A DNA stretch of 64,000 nt from GAS188 sp044445965 (GCA_044445965.1 JBIOEJ010000004.1:1-64000), one strand, 5' to 3'. Shown: positions 43,275 to 52,812, counted from the stretch's first letter. Program-made: numbers and translations. The notes: generated by a model from the letters alone, not told the origin.

Positions 43275-45062
43275 ATGACTATCGAGAATCAGGATGTCGG
43301 CGCGCGGCTCGTCGTGCCGGCCAAGTCGCGTACGGCCAAGTCGCAAACCTTTGCCCGGCGAACCCTGTTCGCCGCTCTCGCCGCGATCTCGATCCTCCTT
43401 CCGGGCGCAATGCTGATATCGATCCTTCGCGTGAAGGGTTCGGACGTGGTCGAGGCGCTGATGGTTGCGGCGTTTCTCGTCAACATGACCTCAGTCGTCC
43501 TGGTCTTCTGGAACTCGGTTTTCGGCTTCGTCTTGCGGCGTGGCTTCGCCGGTCGCTCGGCCGGGACATGGCCGCCATCGGGGCAAGGCCACGACGGCGC
43601 ACCGATCGTCAGGCGAACGGCGGTGGTCATGACCGTGCGCAACGAAGATCCTGCCGGTGTTTTCGCGCGGATCAGGTCGGTGAAGGCCAGCCTAGACAGG
43701 ACCGGCTTTGGTCAATTCTTCGATTATTTCGTCCTCAGCGACAGTTCGCGCACCGAGATCATGGCCGCCGAGGAGCGGGCTTTCGCGGCCTGGTGCGCCG
43801 AAATACCGGAAGAGGGCAGGGTGTTTTATCGCCGGCGCGCCTCGAATATCGGTTTCAAGCCCGGCAACCTGCGCGAATTCTGCGTGCGCTGGGGGCAGGG
43901 TTATGAGTTCCTGCTGCTCCTCGACGCGGATAGTCTGATGACGGGAGCGACCATCCTGCGCCATATCCGCCTCATGCAGGACAATCCGCGGCTGGGCATC
44001 CTGCAAAGCCTCGTCGTGGGCGTGCTGAGCCCGAGCATTTTCGCCCGCATATTTGAATTCGGCCACCGGCACGCTCTCAGATGCGCGATCGCCGGTGCGG
44101 CATGGTGGCAGGACGACCGATGTCAGTTCTGGGGCCACAATGCGACGATCCGATTGGCGCCATTCATGGCTTATTGCGAACTGCCTCACCTGCCCGGCAA
44201 GGGCCCATTTGGCGGGCACGTCATCGCCCATGATCAGATCGAGGCCTCGCTGATGCATCGGGCCGGATACGAGGTGCGGGTGCTGCCCGAGGAGAGCGGC
44301 AGCTACGAGGGCGTTCCTCCGACCCTGCTCGACTTCCTGAAGAGGAACCACCGCTGGTTCCAAGGCAACCTCAAGAATTTGAAGGTCGCTCGTCTGCCGG
44401 GATTGCCGGCGATCGACCGCTTCCATCTCACGGTGGTGGCCCAAAGGTTCCTCAGTTGGCCGGCGATGGTTGTGTTCGTGGCGCTGGCGGCCTTCATGGC
44501 TTCGTCCTGGCCCTCCGGCACGGCTTTCCCCACAGCGCTCGCCATCGCCCTCTATGCGATCTGGATGGTGCTGTTCCTTGCGCCGAAGCTGCTCGGCGTC
44601 CTCGACGCGCTGTTGACATCCCCGTCAGGTTATGGCGGTGGAGCGCGTCTTCTCTTGGGCAGCTTCGTCGAAGTGGTGTTCGCCTTCTTGCTCGTGCCGG
44701 TCGCCATGGTGGCGACGACCGGCTTCATGTTCGCAATGGCCTTCGGTCGCGGTTCGGGTTGGGAGGCGCAGCGGCGCGACCGCAATCGGCTGAGCTGGAA
44801 AGCGGCATTTGCGGCATTGTGTCCGCAAACCGTGCTTGGCTTGGCGATGCTCTTCTATCTGGCCGCCACGAACGCAGGAGCAATTCCCTGGTTTTGCCCT
44901 TTTCTGCTCGGCCTCCTCCTGGCGGTGCCGTTCGCGATCCTGACGTCTTTGCCGAGCGTCGACGCGTTGGCGGATCGGTTGAAGCTCTGCATCATCCCCG
45001 AGGAGGTCGAGGTGCCGGCCGAGATCCTCGATGTCGTGAGAGCCGCTTCTCTGCCGCGCTAG
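43275..45062 (+). CDS. OpgH/MdoH-type glucans biosynthesis glucosyltransferase
   Basis: A 595-residue inner-membrane glycosyltransferase. Two N-terminal transmembrane segments precede a large GT2 catalytic domain with AVVMTVRNEDP, LLLLDADSLM (DxD) and LKRNHRWFQGNL (QxxRW-like). Several C-terminal membrane helices follow. E. coli OpgH builds osmoregulated periplasmic glucans but is longer (over 800 residues) and works with OpgG; no opgG is adjacent here. ATG 43275 is chosen over an upstream in-frame ATG at 43233. The ABC exporter gene follows 10 bp later, which suggests a shared pathway. Confidence 0.85.
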   Translation: MTIENQDVGARLVVPAKSRTAKSQTFARRTLFAALAAISILLPGAMLISILRVKGSDVVEALMVAAFLVNMTSVVLVFWNSVFGFVLRRGFAGRSAGTWPPSGQGHDGAPIVRRTAVVMTVRNEDPAGVFARIRSVKASLDRTGFGQFFDYFVLSDSSRTEIMAAEERAFAAWCAEIPEEGRVFYRRRASNIGFKPGNLREFCVRWGQGYEFLLLLDADSLMTGATILRHIRLMQDNPRLGILQSLVVGVLSPSIFARIFEFGHRHALRCAIAGAAWWQDDRCQFWGHNATIRLAPFMAYCELPHLPGKGPFGGHVIAHDQIEASLMHRAGYEVRVLPEESGSYEGVPPTLLDFLKRNHRWFQGNLKNLKVARLPGLPAIDRFHLTVVAQRFLSWPAMVVFVALAAFMASSWPSGTAFPTALAIALYAIWMVLFLAPKLLGVLDALLTSPSGYGGGARLLLGSFVEVVFAFLLVPVAMVATTGFMFAMAFGRGSGWEAQRRDRNRLSWKAAFAALCPQTVLGLAMLFYLAATNAGAIPWFCPFLLGLLLAVPFAILTSLPSVDALADRLKLCIIPEEVEVPAEILDVVRAASLPR

Positions 45063-45072
45063 CTCGTCCGCC

Positions 45073-46827
45073 ATGCGCATCTTCTCCTTTTTCGAGAACC
45101 TGATCGCGGCGACAGCGCTTCCGCCCGAAGCGCCGCTGCCTCCGCGACTCCTGGCCTTCTATTGGTATTTCATCAGGCAAATTCGCGGCATCGTCGCGTG
45201 GTCCTTTGCGGCGGGCTTTTGCGTAGCGGTGGTGGACGCGGCCATCCCGGCATTCATCGGCCGGATCGTGACGCTGGTTTCGACCCGCGGCCCGGCCTCC
45301 TTGCTGGCGCAGTCCTGGCCGGAGTTTCTCGGCATGGCGCTCGTCGTGCTGGTGGCGCGGCCGGGGGCGCTGCTCATGCAACACATGATCAGCAATCAAA
45401 CGCTTGCTCCCGGCCTGGGGAATTTGATCCGTTGGCAAAGCCATTGGCATGTGGTGCGCCAGAGCTGGGCCTTCTTCCAGAACGATTTCGCCGGCGGCAT
45501 CGCCAACCGCGTGGTCCAGACGGGGCCTTCCTTGCGCGAGACCTTGATCTTGGCCGCCAACGCGGTTTGGTACATCGCCATTTATGGCGGCAGCGCCATT
45601 CTGCTCATGGCCTCCAACGATCTTCGGCTCGCCGGTCCGATCATCTGTTGGGCCATCGGCTATGTGTTGCTGCTCCGCTATTTCGTGCCCCGGATACGTG
45701 TCCGCTCGCGCAACGTATCGGCGGTTCGCTCCGCACTCACCGGTCGGGTCGTCGATTGCTACACCAATATCGTCGCTGTGAAGTTGTTCTCGAAGCACAA
45801 GAACGAGAACGACTTCATTCGCGTGGCGATCGACGAGCATACCGACAGCTATCGGGATCACCTTCGCTATACGACCAAATTCGGTTTGACGCTTGCTGTC
45901 CTCAACGGGCTGATGATCGTGAGCGCCGGAGCCTTGGCTGTATGGCTCTGGACGAAAGGGCAGATCGTGGTCGGCGCCGTCGCCATGACGATACCCTTGA
46001 CCTGGCAGATCGCGAATATCGCGGGCTGGGTGGCTCAACAAGCGACCGCGCTGTTCGAGAATATGGGCGCGGTCGAGGACGGCATGCGACAGATCGCGGC
46101 CCCTCCTCCCGTATCGGATAAGCCGGACGCGCCGGCCCTGCGGGCCGCACGGGGCCATATCGAGTTCGAGAACGTGCGTTTCGGCTATGGCGGATCGGGC
46201 GAGGTGCTCACGGGCGTCAAGCTCTCGGTTGCGGCCGGAGAGCGTGTCGGCTTGATGGGCGCCTCCGGCGCCGGCAAGAGCACGCTGGCGCATTTGCTGT
46301 TGCGCCTCTACGAGCTTGATGGCGGGCGCATCCTCATCGACGGGCAGGACATCGCCGCCGTCACGCAGGAAAGCCTGCGCAGCCAGATCACCTTGGTGAC
46401 GCAGGACACCTCGCTGCTCAACCGGTCCATTCGCGACAATATTCGCTTGGGCCGGCCGGATGCGACCGAGGAGGAGGTGAGGGAGGCCGCCTCGCGCGCC
46501 CGCGCGCTCGAATTCATCGACGGACTGGAGGATTGGCAAGGGCGCAAAGGCCTCGACGCGCATATCGGCGATCGGGGCGTGAAGCTCTCGGGCGGACAAC
46601 GTCAGCGCATCGCCATCGCCCGGGCGATCTTGAGGAATGCCCCGATTCTCGTCCTCGATGAGGCGACCTCGGCGCTCGACAACGAAACGGAATCGGCAAT
46701 TCAAGGCCAGTTGGACGAGCTGATGAAGGGGCGCACGGTGATCGCCATCGCGCACCGTATCTCGACCCTTGCCGGCATGGATCGCCTCGTGGTGCTGGAC
46801 AAGGGAAGCATCGTCGAGGCGGCTTGA
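45073..46827 (+). CDS. ABC-type exporter (fused permease and ATPase)
   Basis: A 584-residue half-transporter that probably dimerises. About six membrane helices fill residues 35-330. The ATPase part contains Walker A (GASGAGKST), Q-loop (LVTQDTSLL), signature LSGGQRQR, Walker B (ILVLDEATSALD) and the H-loop (IAIAHRIS). The protein stops at KGSIVEAA, about 25-35 residues earlier than usual, so the terminal tail is missing although all catalytic motifs are kept. It begins 10 bp after opgH-like, suggesting export of a glycan or lipid-linked product (inference). Confidence 0.88.
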   Translation: MRIFSFFENLIAATALPPEAPLPPRLLAFYWYFIRQIRGIVAWSFAAGFCVAVVDAAIPAFIGRIVTLVSTRGPASLLAQSWPEFLGMALVVLVARPGALLMQHMISNQTLAPGLGNLIRWQSHWHVVRQSWAFFQNDFAGGIANRVVQTGPSLRETLILAANAVWYIAIYGGSAILLMASNDLRLAGPIICWAIGYVLLLRYFVPRIRVRSRNVSAVRSALTGRVVDCYTNIVAVKLFSKHKNENDFIRVAIDEHTDSYRDHLRYTTKFGLTLAVLNGLMIVSAGALAVWLWTKGQIVVGAVAMTIPLTWQIANIAGWVAQQATALFENMGAVEDGMRQIAAPPPVSDKPDAPALRAARGHIEFENVRFGYGGSGEVLTGVKLSVAAGERVGLMGASGAGKSTLAHLLLRLYELDGGRILIDGQDIAAVTQESLRSQITLVTQDTSLLNRSIRDNIRLGRPDATEEEVREAASRARALEFIDGLEDWQGRKGLDAHIGDRGVKLSGGQRQRIAIARAILRNAPILVLDEATSALDNETESAIQGQLDELMKGRTVIAIAHRISTLAGMDRLVVLDKGSIVEAA

Positions 46828-46918
46828 TCGGGATCACGCAGCGTCGCGACGGTTCCGAACGCCACGTTGCCGGCGCGACCATAGATGTTGCTAAGCTGCC
46901 CTCTCCGCCGAGGCTCAC

Positions 46919-47851
46919 ATGTCCGAACTTTACGTCGTCACCACGATCTCGAACCCGGTCCGTTACCAATCGCGCTTCAAGCTCTACGCGGATTTTCGCA
47001 GGCGTATGGAGGAGAGTGGCGCGACCCTCTACACGATCGAGTTGGCGACGGGCGATCACGACTTCGTGGTCACGCAGAGCGATAATCCGCGTCACTTCCA
47101 GGTCCGTTCCGGGCATGAGATCTGGTACAAGGAGAACCTCTTGAACATGGCCATCGGCCGGCTGCCGAAGGATTGGAGATACGTGGCCTGGCTCGATGCC
47201 GACGTGTCCTTCGTCCGTCTCGACTGGGCCGAGGCGACGCTGGCGCAGCTGCTCCGGCACGCCTTCGTGCAAGCATTCTCGCATGTCGTCGATCTCGGGC
47301 CGAAGTTCGAGCCGCTCGCATGCTATGAAGGCTTCGCCTATCGCTATCTCGACGAAAGACGGGCGGCCCAGACGGCGTCGAACGCGTCGGACATCGCCGC
47401 CCCCAGGCCGTTCGGTCAGCCCGGCTACGCTTGGGCGGCCAGGCGCGAGGAGCTCGAATCGGTCGGCGGGCTCATCGATTGGAGCATTCTCGGAGCCAAC
47501 GATTACTTCATGGCCCTCGGATTGATCGGCGAGCTGGATGAGCAATCGACGCGCATGCCTGGCTCGAACTACGCGGCGACGCTTCTGCAATGGCAGGAGA
47601 AATGCCAGAAATATGTCCGCCGCGATATCGGTTACGTCGACACCACGCTGATTCACTATTGGCACGGCAGCCGGAAGGATCGCGGCTATGACACGCGCTG
47701 GCGCATCCTCGCCGACAATCAGTTCGATCCTCTCGCGGATCTGAGAAAGGACGCACAGGGGCTGCTCGAGCTCACAGGCGGGAAGCCCCGGTTGCGCGCT
47801 GCCATCAGTGCCTATTTTCGCACGCGAAACGAGGACGGCGCGGAGGCATAG
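46919..47851 (+). CDS. Putative glycosyltransferase-like protein of unknown specificity
   Basis: A 310-residue soluble protein. The opening SELYVVTTISNPVRYQSR and the motif WRYVAWLDADVSFVRLDW (a DxD-like acidic motif after a hydrophobic strand) suggest a GT-A fold; IHYWHG near residue 245 could supply the metal-binding histidine. No membrane segment. It follows the ABC exporter by about 90 bp on the same strand. Assignment to a known GT family is not possible by eye. Confidence 0.6.
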   Translation: MSELYVVTTISNPVRYQSRFKLYADFRRRMEESGATLYTIELATGDHDFVVTQSDNPRHFQVRSGHEIWYKENLLNMAIGRLPKDWRYVAWLDADVSFVRLDWAEATLAQLLRHAFVQAFSHVVDLGPKFEPLACYEGFAYRYLDERRAAQTASNASDIAAPRPFGQPGYAWAARREELESVGGLIDWSILGANDYFMALGLIGELDEQSTRMPGSNYAATLLQWQEKCQKYVRRDIGYVDTTLIHYWHGSRKDRGYDTRWRILADNQFDPLADLRKDAQGLLELTGGKPRLRAAISAYFRTRNEDGAEA

Positions 47852-47887
47852 CGCCGGCTCCGCCGGTCGATTCGGAGGTGATGCAAG

Positions 47888-48958
47888 ATGTCCGTTATTC
47901 ATGACCGCGCCCAAGCCTTCTGCGCGCGTTTCAACCTGCGATTGCCCATCCTGCTCGCGCCGATGGCCGGAGCTTGCCCCGCCTCGCTGTCGATCGCGGT
48001 CGCGAGCGCGGGCGGCATGGGCTCCTGCGGCGCGCTTCTGATGCAGCCCCTCCAGATTCTCGACTGGGCGAAGCAAGTGCGGGCCGGGACCAATGGCCCC
48101 TTCCAGATCAACCTATGGATGCCCGATCCCGCGCCCAGGCGCGATTCCGCCCATGAGACTGAGCTGCGTGCCTTTCTGGCCGATTGGGGGCCGCAGGTCC
48201 CTGTCGAAGCCGCGGACACCACGCTCGTCGATTTCGGCGCCCAATGCGAGGCTCTCCTCGACGCAGGCCCCTCCGTCGTCTCCTCGATCATGGGCCTTTA
48301 TCCTCCGGAATTCGTCACGAGGTTCAAGGCGCGCGGCATCGCCTGGTTTGCCACCGTCTCGACCGTCGCAGAGGCCATGGCGGCAGAGGCCGCCGGCGCC
48401 GATGTGATCGTCGCCCAAGGCATGGAGGCCGGCGGTCATCGCGGCGCTTTCGACGCTGCCAGCGCCGAGCGGCAGCTTGTCGGCCTGTTCGCCCTGTTGC
48501 CGGCGGTGGTCGACGCGGTGCGGATACCTGTCGTCGCCACGGGCGGCATTGCGGATGGCCGCGGCGTCGCGGCAGCGTTTGCTCTCGGCGCGAGCGCGGC
48601 GCAGATCGGCACCGGTTTCCTGCGCTGCCCCGAGGCCAGGACGCATCCGGCTTGGGCCGGGGCGCTGGCGACCTCCAGGCCGGAGGACACCATGGTGACC
48701 CGCGCCTTCAGCGGCCGGCCCGGCCGGAGCATCGCCACGAATTATGCGCTTGCTGCGACGGCACCGGATGCGCCCCGCCCCGCGCCCTACCCGGTGCAGC
48801 GCGGCCTGACCGCGGCGATGCGCGAAGCCGGGCAGAAGGCAGGCGACATCCATCGCATGCAGGCCTGGGCCGGGCAGTCCGCTTCGCTTGCGAGCGCCGC
48901 GCCGGCGGGCGATCTCGCTCGCCGCATCTGGGACGAGGCGCGGTCGACTTTAGGTTAG
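47888..48958 (+). CDS. Nitronate monooxygenase / 2-nitropropane dioxygenase family protein
   Basis: A 356-residue FMN-dependent TIM-barrel oxygenase. The family elements are LPILLAPMAGACPASLSIAV, an AGADVIVAQGMEAGGHRGAF loop (FMN phosphate and catalytic His region) and IPVVATGGIADGRGVAAAF. It oxidises alkyl nitronates. Its 3' end overlaps the convergent maleate isomerase-family gene by 9 bp. Confidence 0.9.
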   Translation: MSVIHDRAQAFCARFNLRLPILLAPMAGACPASLSIAVASAGGMGSCGALLMQPLQILDWAKQVRAGTNGPFQINLWMPDPAPRRDSAHETELRAFLADWGPQVPVEAADTTLVDFGAQCEALLDAGPSVVSSIMGLYPPEFVTRFKARGIAWFATVSTVAEAMAAEAAGADVIVAQGMEAGGHRGAFDAASAERQLVGLFALLPAVVDAVRIPVVATGGIADGRGVAAAFALGASAAQIGTGFLRCPEARTHPAWAGALATSRPEDTMVTRAFSGRPGRSIATNYALAATAPDAPRPAPYPVQRGLTAAMREAGQKAGDIHRMQAWAGQSASLASAAPAGDLARRIWDEARSTLG

Positions 48959-49756
48959 GAACAACCGGCCCCTGCCTCTCAAGGGCTTGGCATATCCCGC
49001 CAGGCGCAGCATGTGCCAGGCCAAGGCATGGTTGCTCGAGGTCACGGGCTTGCCGAGCTCGGCCTCGACTGTCTCGACGATGCGGGCGACCCGCAGGCTG
49101 GTGCAGGAGACGAATACGGCGTCGCAGGCATCCGATCGCCCAACGCGAATGATGGCATCCGCCAGCGAGCCTGGCGTGACCCGCGCCACCACATTGTCGT
49201 CTTCCTGGTTGAACGACCCCATCACCGGGATCGCCATTCCGCGCGCCTGCAAGGCGGCCCGCAGGCTTTCATTGATGCGCCTCACATAAGGCGTCAGCAG
49301 CGCGATGCGCCGGGCGCCGAGGGCGCCGAGCGCGGCGCGCGCCGCCGTGACCGGATCCGTTACCCGCGCGCCGGGCCTGGCTTCGCGGATGCGCCCGGCG
49401 ATCTTCTCCTCCCCGATCACCAGGGCGCCCGAGGTGCAGGCAAAGCCGATGGCGCCGAGCTCAGCCGCCGGCAAGAGCCGGACCGTCGGCTCGACCCTCG
49501 CCTCCATCAGGGCAAGCGTTTCGGGCGTGATGCGCGCGTCATTGTGCAGCCTCGCGCCATAGAGCGCCACACCCGTCTCCGGCAACAGGAAGCGGAATTC
49601 GTCCTCGATGGTTTGATCCGTCTCCAGCACCAGGAGGCCGAGCGCCGCCTCGGTGCCGATGCCGCCATCCGTCGCGAATTCCATGTTCTCGAGATCGACG
49701 ATCAAGCCGCCCTGATCGTCGGCGATGCGCGTTCTCGCCTGCGTCAGCTGATCCAT
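48950..49756 (-). CDS. Maleate isomerase / Asp-Glu racemase superfamily protein
   Basis: A 268-residue enzyme with the superfamily's two catalytic cysteines, one in IGFACTSGA and one in AVFVSCTSLR, plus the PYVRRIN and ITSSNHALAWH-like regions. Maleate cis-trans isomerases, arylmalonate decarboxylases and some ectoine-degradation proteins share this plan, and the exact reaction cannot be read. ATG 49756 is chosen; a longer frame starts at 49852. It is divergent from the RidA/D-amino-acid dehydrogenase pair. Confidence 0.82.
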   Translation of the reverse strand: MDQLTQARTRIADDQGGLIVDLENMEFATDGGIGTEAALGLLVLETDQTIEDEFRFLLPETGVALYGARLHNDARITPETLALMEARVEPTVRLLPAAELGAIGFACTSGALVIGEEKIAGRIREARPGARVTDPVTAARAALGALGARRIALLTPYVRRINESLRAALQARGMAIPVMGSFNQEDDNVVARVTPGSLADAIIRVGRSDACDAVFVSCTSLRVARIVETVEAELGKPVTSSNHALAWHMLRLAGYAKPLRGRGRLFLT

Positions 49757-49857
49757 CCTCGTCTCTCCGTGACAACGGCCTTTCTGCGGGCCATCCTCTT
49801 GTAGCTCCAAATGTGCCGACATATGGTCCCGGCCGCAACCTATGTGGAGCATGAGAG

Positions 49858-50208
49858 ATGAGCATTCGCAGGATCGACGCCGGCCCGAGGATGAGCCAGG
49901 CCGTCATTCACGGCAATACGGTGTATCTCGCGGGTCAAGTTGCTCAGGCGACCGCGGCCAAGAGCGTCGCCGAGCAGACGAAGGCCATCCTGGAGCAGAT
50001 CGACGCGACGCTCGCCAAGGCCGGCACCGACAAGACCAAGCTTCTCACCGCCTATATCTGGCTCTCGGACATCTCGACATTCGATGAGATGAACAAGGTC
50101 TGGGACGCTTGGGTCGCCAAGGGTAATGCGCCGGCCCGCGCCACGGTGGAGGCCAAGCTCGCCGCGCCGCGGTTCAAGGTCGAGATCGGCGTCATCGCGG
50201 CGCTCTGA
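49858..50208 (+). CDS. RidA-family protein with catalytic arginine
   Basis: A 116-residue member of the Rid superfamily: GNTVYLAGQVA, QTKAILEQIDATLAKAG and, near the end, APARATVEA, where the arginine used by RidA deaminases is retained. It lies 13 bp before the D-amino-acid dehydrogenase gene. Hydrolysis of the imine made by that enzyme would be a sensible job (inference). Confidence 0.9.
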   Translation: MSIRRIDAGPRMSQAVIHGNTVYLAGQVAQATAAKSVAEQTKAILEQIDATLAKAGTDKTKLLTAYIWLSDISTFDEMNKVWDAWVAKGNAPARATVEAKLAAPRFKVEIGVIAAL

Positions 50209-50221
50209 GGCGGCTCTCCCG

Positions 50222-51472
50222 ATGCGCGCCGTGGTATTGGGGGCGGGGGTGATCGGCGTCACCACCGCCTACGAGCTCGCCAAGGACGGGCACGAGGTGA
50301 CGGTCATCGATCGCCTCGCCGAACCCGCCCTGGAAACGAGCTTCGCCAATGCCGGCCTGATCGCGCCGGGCCACTCCTATACCTGGTCCTCGCCTCGCGC
50401 CCCGGGCGTGCTCTGGCGCTCGCTGTTCGATAGCAGCCAGGCTCTGCGCTTCAAGCCCAGCCTCGACCCCCTTCTATGGTCGTGGACGCTGAAATTCCTG
50501 AGGAATTGCACGGTCGAGCGCGCCCGCCGCAACACCAAGCGCAAGGTTCGGCTGTGCATCTATTCGCAGGGCGAGCTGCGGCGCATCGTGCGGGAAACCG
50601 GCGTGGCGTTCCAGGCGCTCGAGGGAGGGCTCCTCTACCTCTATCGCAGCCCGCAATCCTTCGAGCGCGGCGCCGGCAATACACGGATACTGGCCGAGGA
50701 AGGGCTGGAGCTGCGCCCCGTCGACCGCGACGAGATGGCCCGCATCGATCCGGCGCTCGCGCCCGTCAAGCAGCAATTCGCCGGCGCCGTCTTTTGCCCG
50801 AGCGATGCCAGCGGCGATGCGCGCCTGTTCACGCAGGATCTCGCGCGCCACTGCGTCGAGCATCTCGGCGTGACCTTCGCGTTCGGCAGGGAGATCACCG
50901 GCTTTCAGACCGCCGGCGACCGTGTGACCGGCGTCGCGACCAATAAGGGCGTCGTCGCCGCCGACGAATTCATCATGTGCCTTGGCGTCTTCAGCCCCTT
51001 GCTCGCGAAGGAGCTCGGCGTGTCCTTGCCGATCTATCCGATCAAGGGCTACTCCGTGACCTTGCCGCTCGACGGTCACAACAATCCTCCTACCATCGGC
51101 GGGGTCGACGAGGATAATCTCGTCGCTTATGCCCGCTTCGGGGATCGCATCCGCGCCACGGCCACCGCCGAATTCGCAGGCTACGACAAATCGCACAGGC
51201 CTGCCGATTTCAGCTTCATGCTCGGGGTGATGCGCAAGCTCTTTCCCGATGGGGCGAATTACGACAAGCCCTCCTATTGGGCGGGCCTGAGGCCCATGAC
51301 CCCCGAGGGCACTCCGATCTTCGGACGGGGGCGCCATCGCAACATGCTGTTCAACGTGGGCCATGGCCATATGGGCTGGACCATGTCGGCCGGATCGGCG
51401 CGCATTGCGGCCGACCTCGTCGCGGCGCGTAAGCCGGCGATCGACCTCACCGGCATGGCGCTCGACGCGTGA
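50222..51472 (+). CDS. dadA: D-amino acid dehydrogenase small-subunit family FAD enzyme
   Basis: A 416-residue flavoprotein of the DadA type. It starts with the FAD-binding VVLGAGVIGVTTAYELAKDG, has the family ETSFANAGLIAPGHSYTW, PIYPIKGYSVTLPL and the C-terminal GWTMSAGSARIAADL. Such enzymes oxidise D-amino acids to keto acids via an imino acid, passing electrons to quinone. It forms a two-gene unit with the upstream RidA gene. DadA is the best fit; D-amino acid oxidase-like relatives cannot be excluded. Confidence 0.88.
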   Translation: MRAVVLGAGVIGVTTAYELAKDGHEVTVIDRLAEPALETSFANAGLIAPGHSYTWSSPRAPGVLWRSLFDSSQALRFKPSLDPLLWSWTLKFLRNCTVERARRNTKRKVRLCIYSQGELRRIVRETGVAFQALEGGLLYLYRSPQSFERGAGNTRILAEEGLELRPVDRDEMARIDPALAPVKQQFAGAVFCPSDASGDARLFTQDLARHCVEHLGVTFAFGREITGFQTAGDRVTGVATNKGVVAADEFIMCLGVFSPLLAKELGVSLPIYPIKGYSVTLPLDGHNNPPTIGGVDEDNLVAYARFGDRIRATATAEFAGYDKSHRPADFSFMLGVMRKLFPDGANYDKPSYWAGLRPMTPEGTPIFGRGRHRNMLFNVGHGHMGWTMSAGSARIAADLVAARKPAIDLTGMALDA

Positions 51473-51644
51473 CCTCGAGGATGCCGCACCAACCGGTCGG
51501 CAAGAGCGATCGTCTTCAGCGGCCGGCGAGCTCGCCGCCATGGCGATCGGCACCCGCATCTCGCCTTGCGCGCTCATCGCCGCTAAACTCCGGTGCCATC
51601 GAGGCTGGTGCTAGTGCCTCGGTAGGTTTGGTGAGGGGTATGCG

Positions 51645-52253
51645 ATGATCGACAGGGTCGATGAGGACCGCATTGCGGCGGCGATCGCGGAAGTCGAAAG
51701 GAAGACTTCCGGCGAGATCGTGGTGGTCATCGGCCGTTCGGCGAGCGGTTATCGCCTCGTGCCCATCGTCTGGGCCGCGCTGATCACCTTGGCCTTGCCC
51801 ATGCTCCTCTTGGCGATCTTCCCGCTCACGGCGCGACTCCTCTACGAGATCGAGATCATCGTGTTCGCCGTGCTCGCCCTCGTCCTGTCCTTTGGGCGCT
51901 ATCGCTACCAACTCGTGCCCGGCTGGATCAAGCGCGGCCGCGCCCATGAGGCGGCGCAGGAGCAGTTCCTGGCGCGGCGCGTTTCGCAGACGCGGGGCCG
52001 CACCGGCGTGCTCATCTATGTGGCGATCGCGGAACGCCATGCGGAGCTGGTGCCGGATGCCGGCATCGCGGAACATATCGACCAAGCGGTCTGGAAGCCG
52101 GTCGTGCAGCGCTTGATCGAGCAAGTCCGGCAAGGGCGCATTGCCGATGGCCTCATCGAGGCCGTGGAAGCAAGCGGCACCTTTCTCGCCGGCAAATTTC
52201 CTCCGAGCGCCGATAATCCTGACGAATTGCCGAACAAGGTCGTGCTCTTGTAA
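51645..52253 (+). CDS. TPM-domain membrane protein
   Basis: A 202-residue protein: an N-terminal TPM-like strand (VERKTSGEIVVVIG), two transmembrane helices (about 41-68 and 70-85), then RTGVLIYVAIAERHAELVPDAGI, the TPM (YgcG-type) signature region. Residue 45 on is hydrophobic enough to place it in the inner membrane. Function is unknown; TPM domains are linked to photosystem repair in plants and to envelope proteins in bacteria. Confidence 0.82.
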   Translation: MIDRVDEDRIAAAIAEVERKTSGEIVVVIGRSASGYRLVPIVWAALITLALPMLLLAIFPLTARLLYEIEIIVFAVLALVLSFGRYRYQLVPGWIKRGRAHEAAQEQFLARRVSQTRGRTGVLIYVAIAERHAELVPDAGIAEHIDQAVWKPVVQRLIEQVRQGRIADGLIEAVEASGTFLAGKFPPSADNPDELPNKVVLL

Positions 52254-52491
52254 GCCTCGGGGCCTGATCCGGCCTCGGCACGTCATCGCCTGGCCAGTTG
52301 TCGACAAAGAATCGGCCGGCCGAGACGAAGAAGGAAGATTGTCCGAGGACCTTCTCCATTACACGCTGCTTACCTGATCGTTAGGTAGCTGAATAAGCTC
52401 TGTCGCCTGGGTTCAGCCTCCATTACGTGTGCTGGGCCTAACCTCCTCCTCGCACCGTCCGAAGGGCGGCGTGCTAACAAGGAGACGTGAC

Positions 52492-52812
52492 ATGACTGGC
52501 ACTTTCGTGAAGATGGTCGGAGCGGCCGCGCTCGTCGCCGGCGTCGCCTTCGGCTCGACAGCATCGCGAGCGGCCGAGTTCGCCACCTCGGCGCCGTTCG
52601 ATGGCATCGTGGCAAGCGATGCCGATGCGGGTTCGCTGCTGCGGAAGGTCCGGTTCGGCTGCGGCCCTGCCTATTGCGGCTGGCACCCCGGCTATTTCGG
52701 CCCTCGCTTCGGCTATTGGCGCCCGGCTCCGGTGGTGCGCTGCGGCCCCTACCATTGCTGGCGCCGGATATTGGATGCAGGCCATGCCACAGCTTCTTCC
52801 GAGAGCGCCTGA
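52492..52812 (+). CDS. Small secreted Gly/Tyr/Trp/Cys-rich protein
   Basis: A 106-residue protein from ATG 52492, which has a strong CAAGGAG ribosome site. A signal peptide ends near SRAAE (about 27). The C-terminal half holds four cysteines in an aromatic-rich context (GCGPAYCGWHPGYFGP, VRCGPYHCWRR). Similar small secreted proteins are frequent in Hyphomicrobiales, and their function is unknown. Compare 22446-22775. Confidence 0.65.
   Translation: MTGTFVKMVGAAALVAGVAFGSTASRAAEFATSAPFDGIVASDADAGSLLRKVRFGCGPAYCGWHPGYFGPRFGYWRPAPVVRCGPYHCWRRILDAGHATASSESA

Noticed and set aside
44992..46755. 587-codon minus-strand frame opposite the ABC exporter
   Set aside because: Shadow frame; the plus strand carries all Walker and signature motifs.
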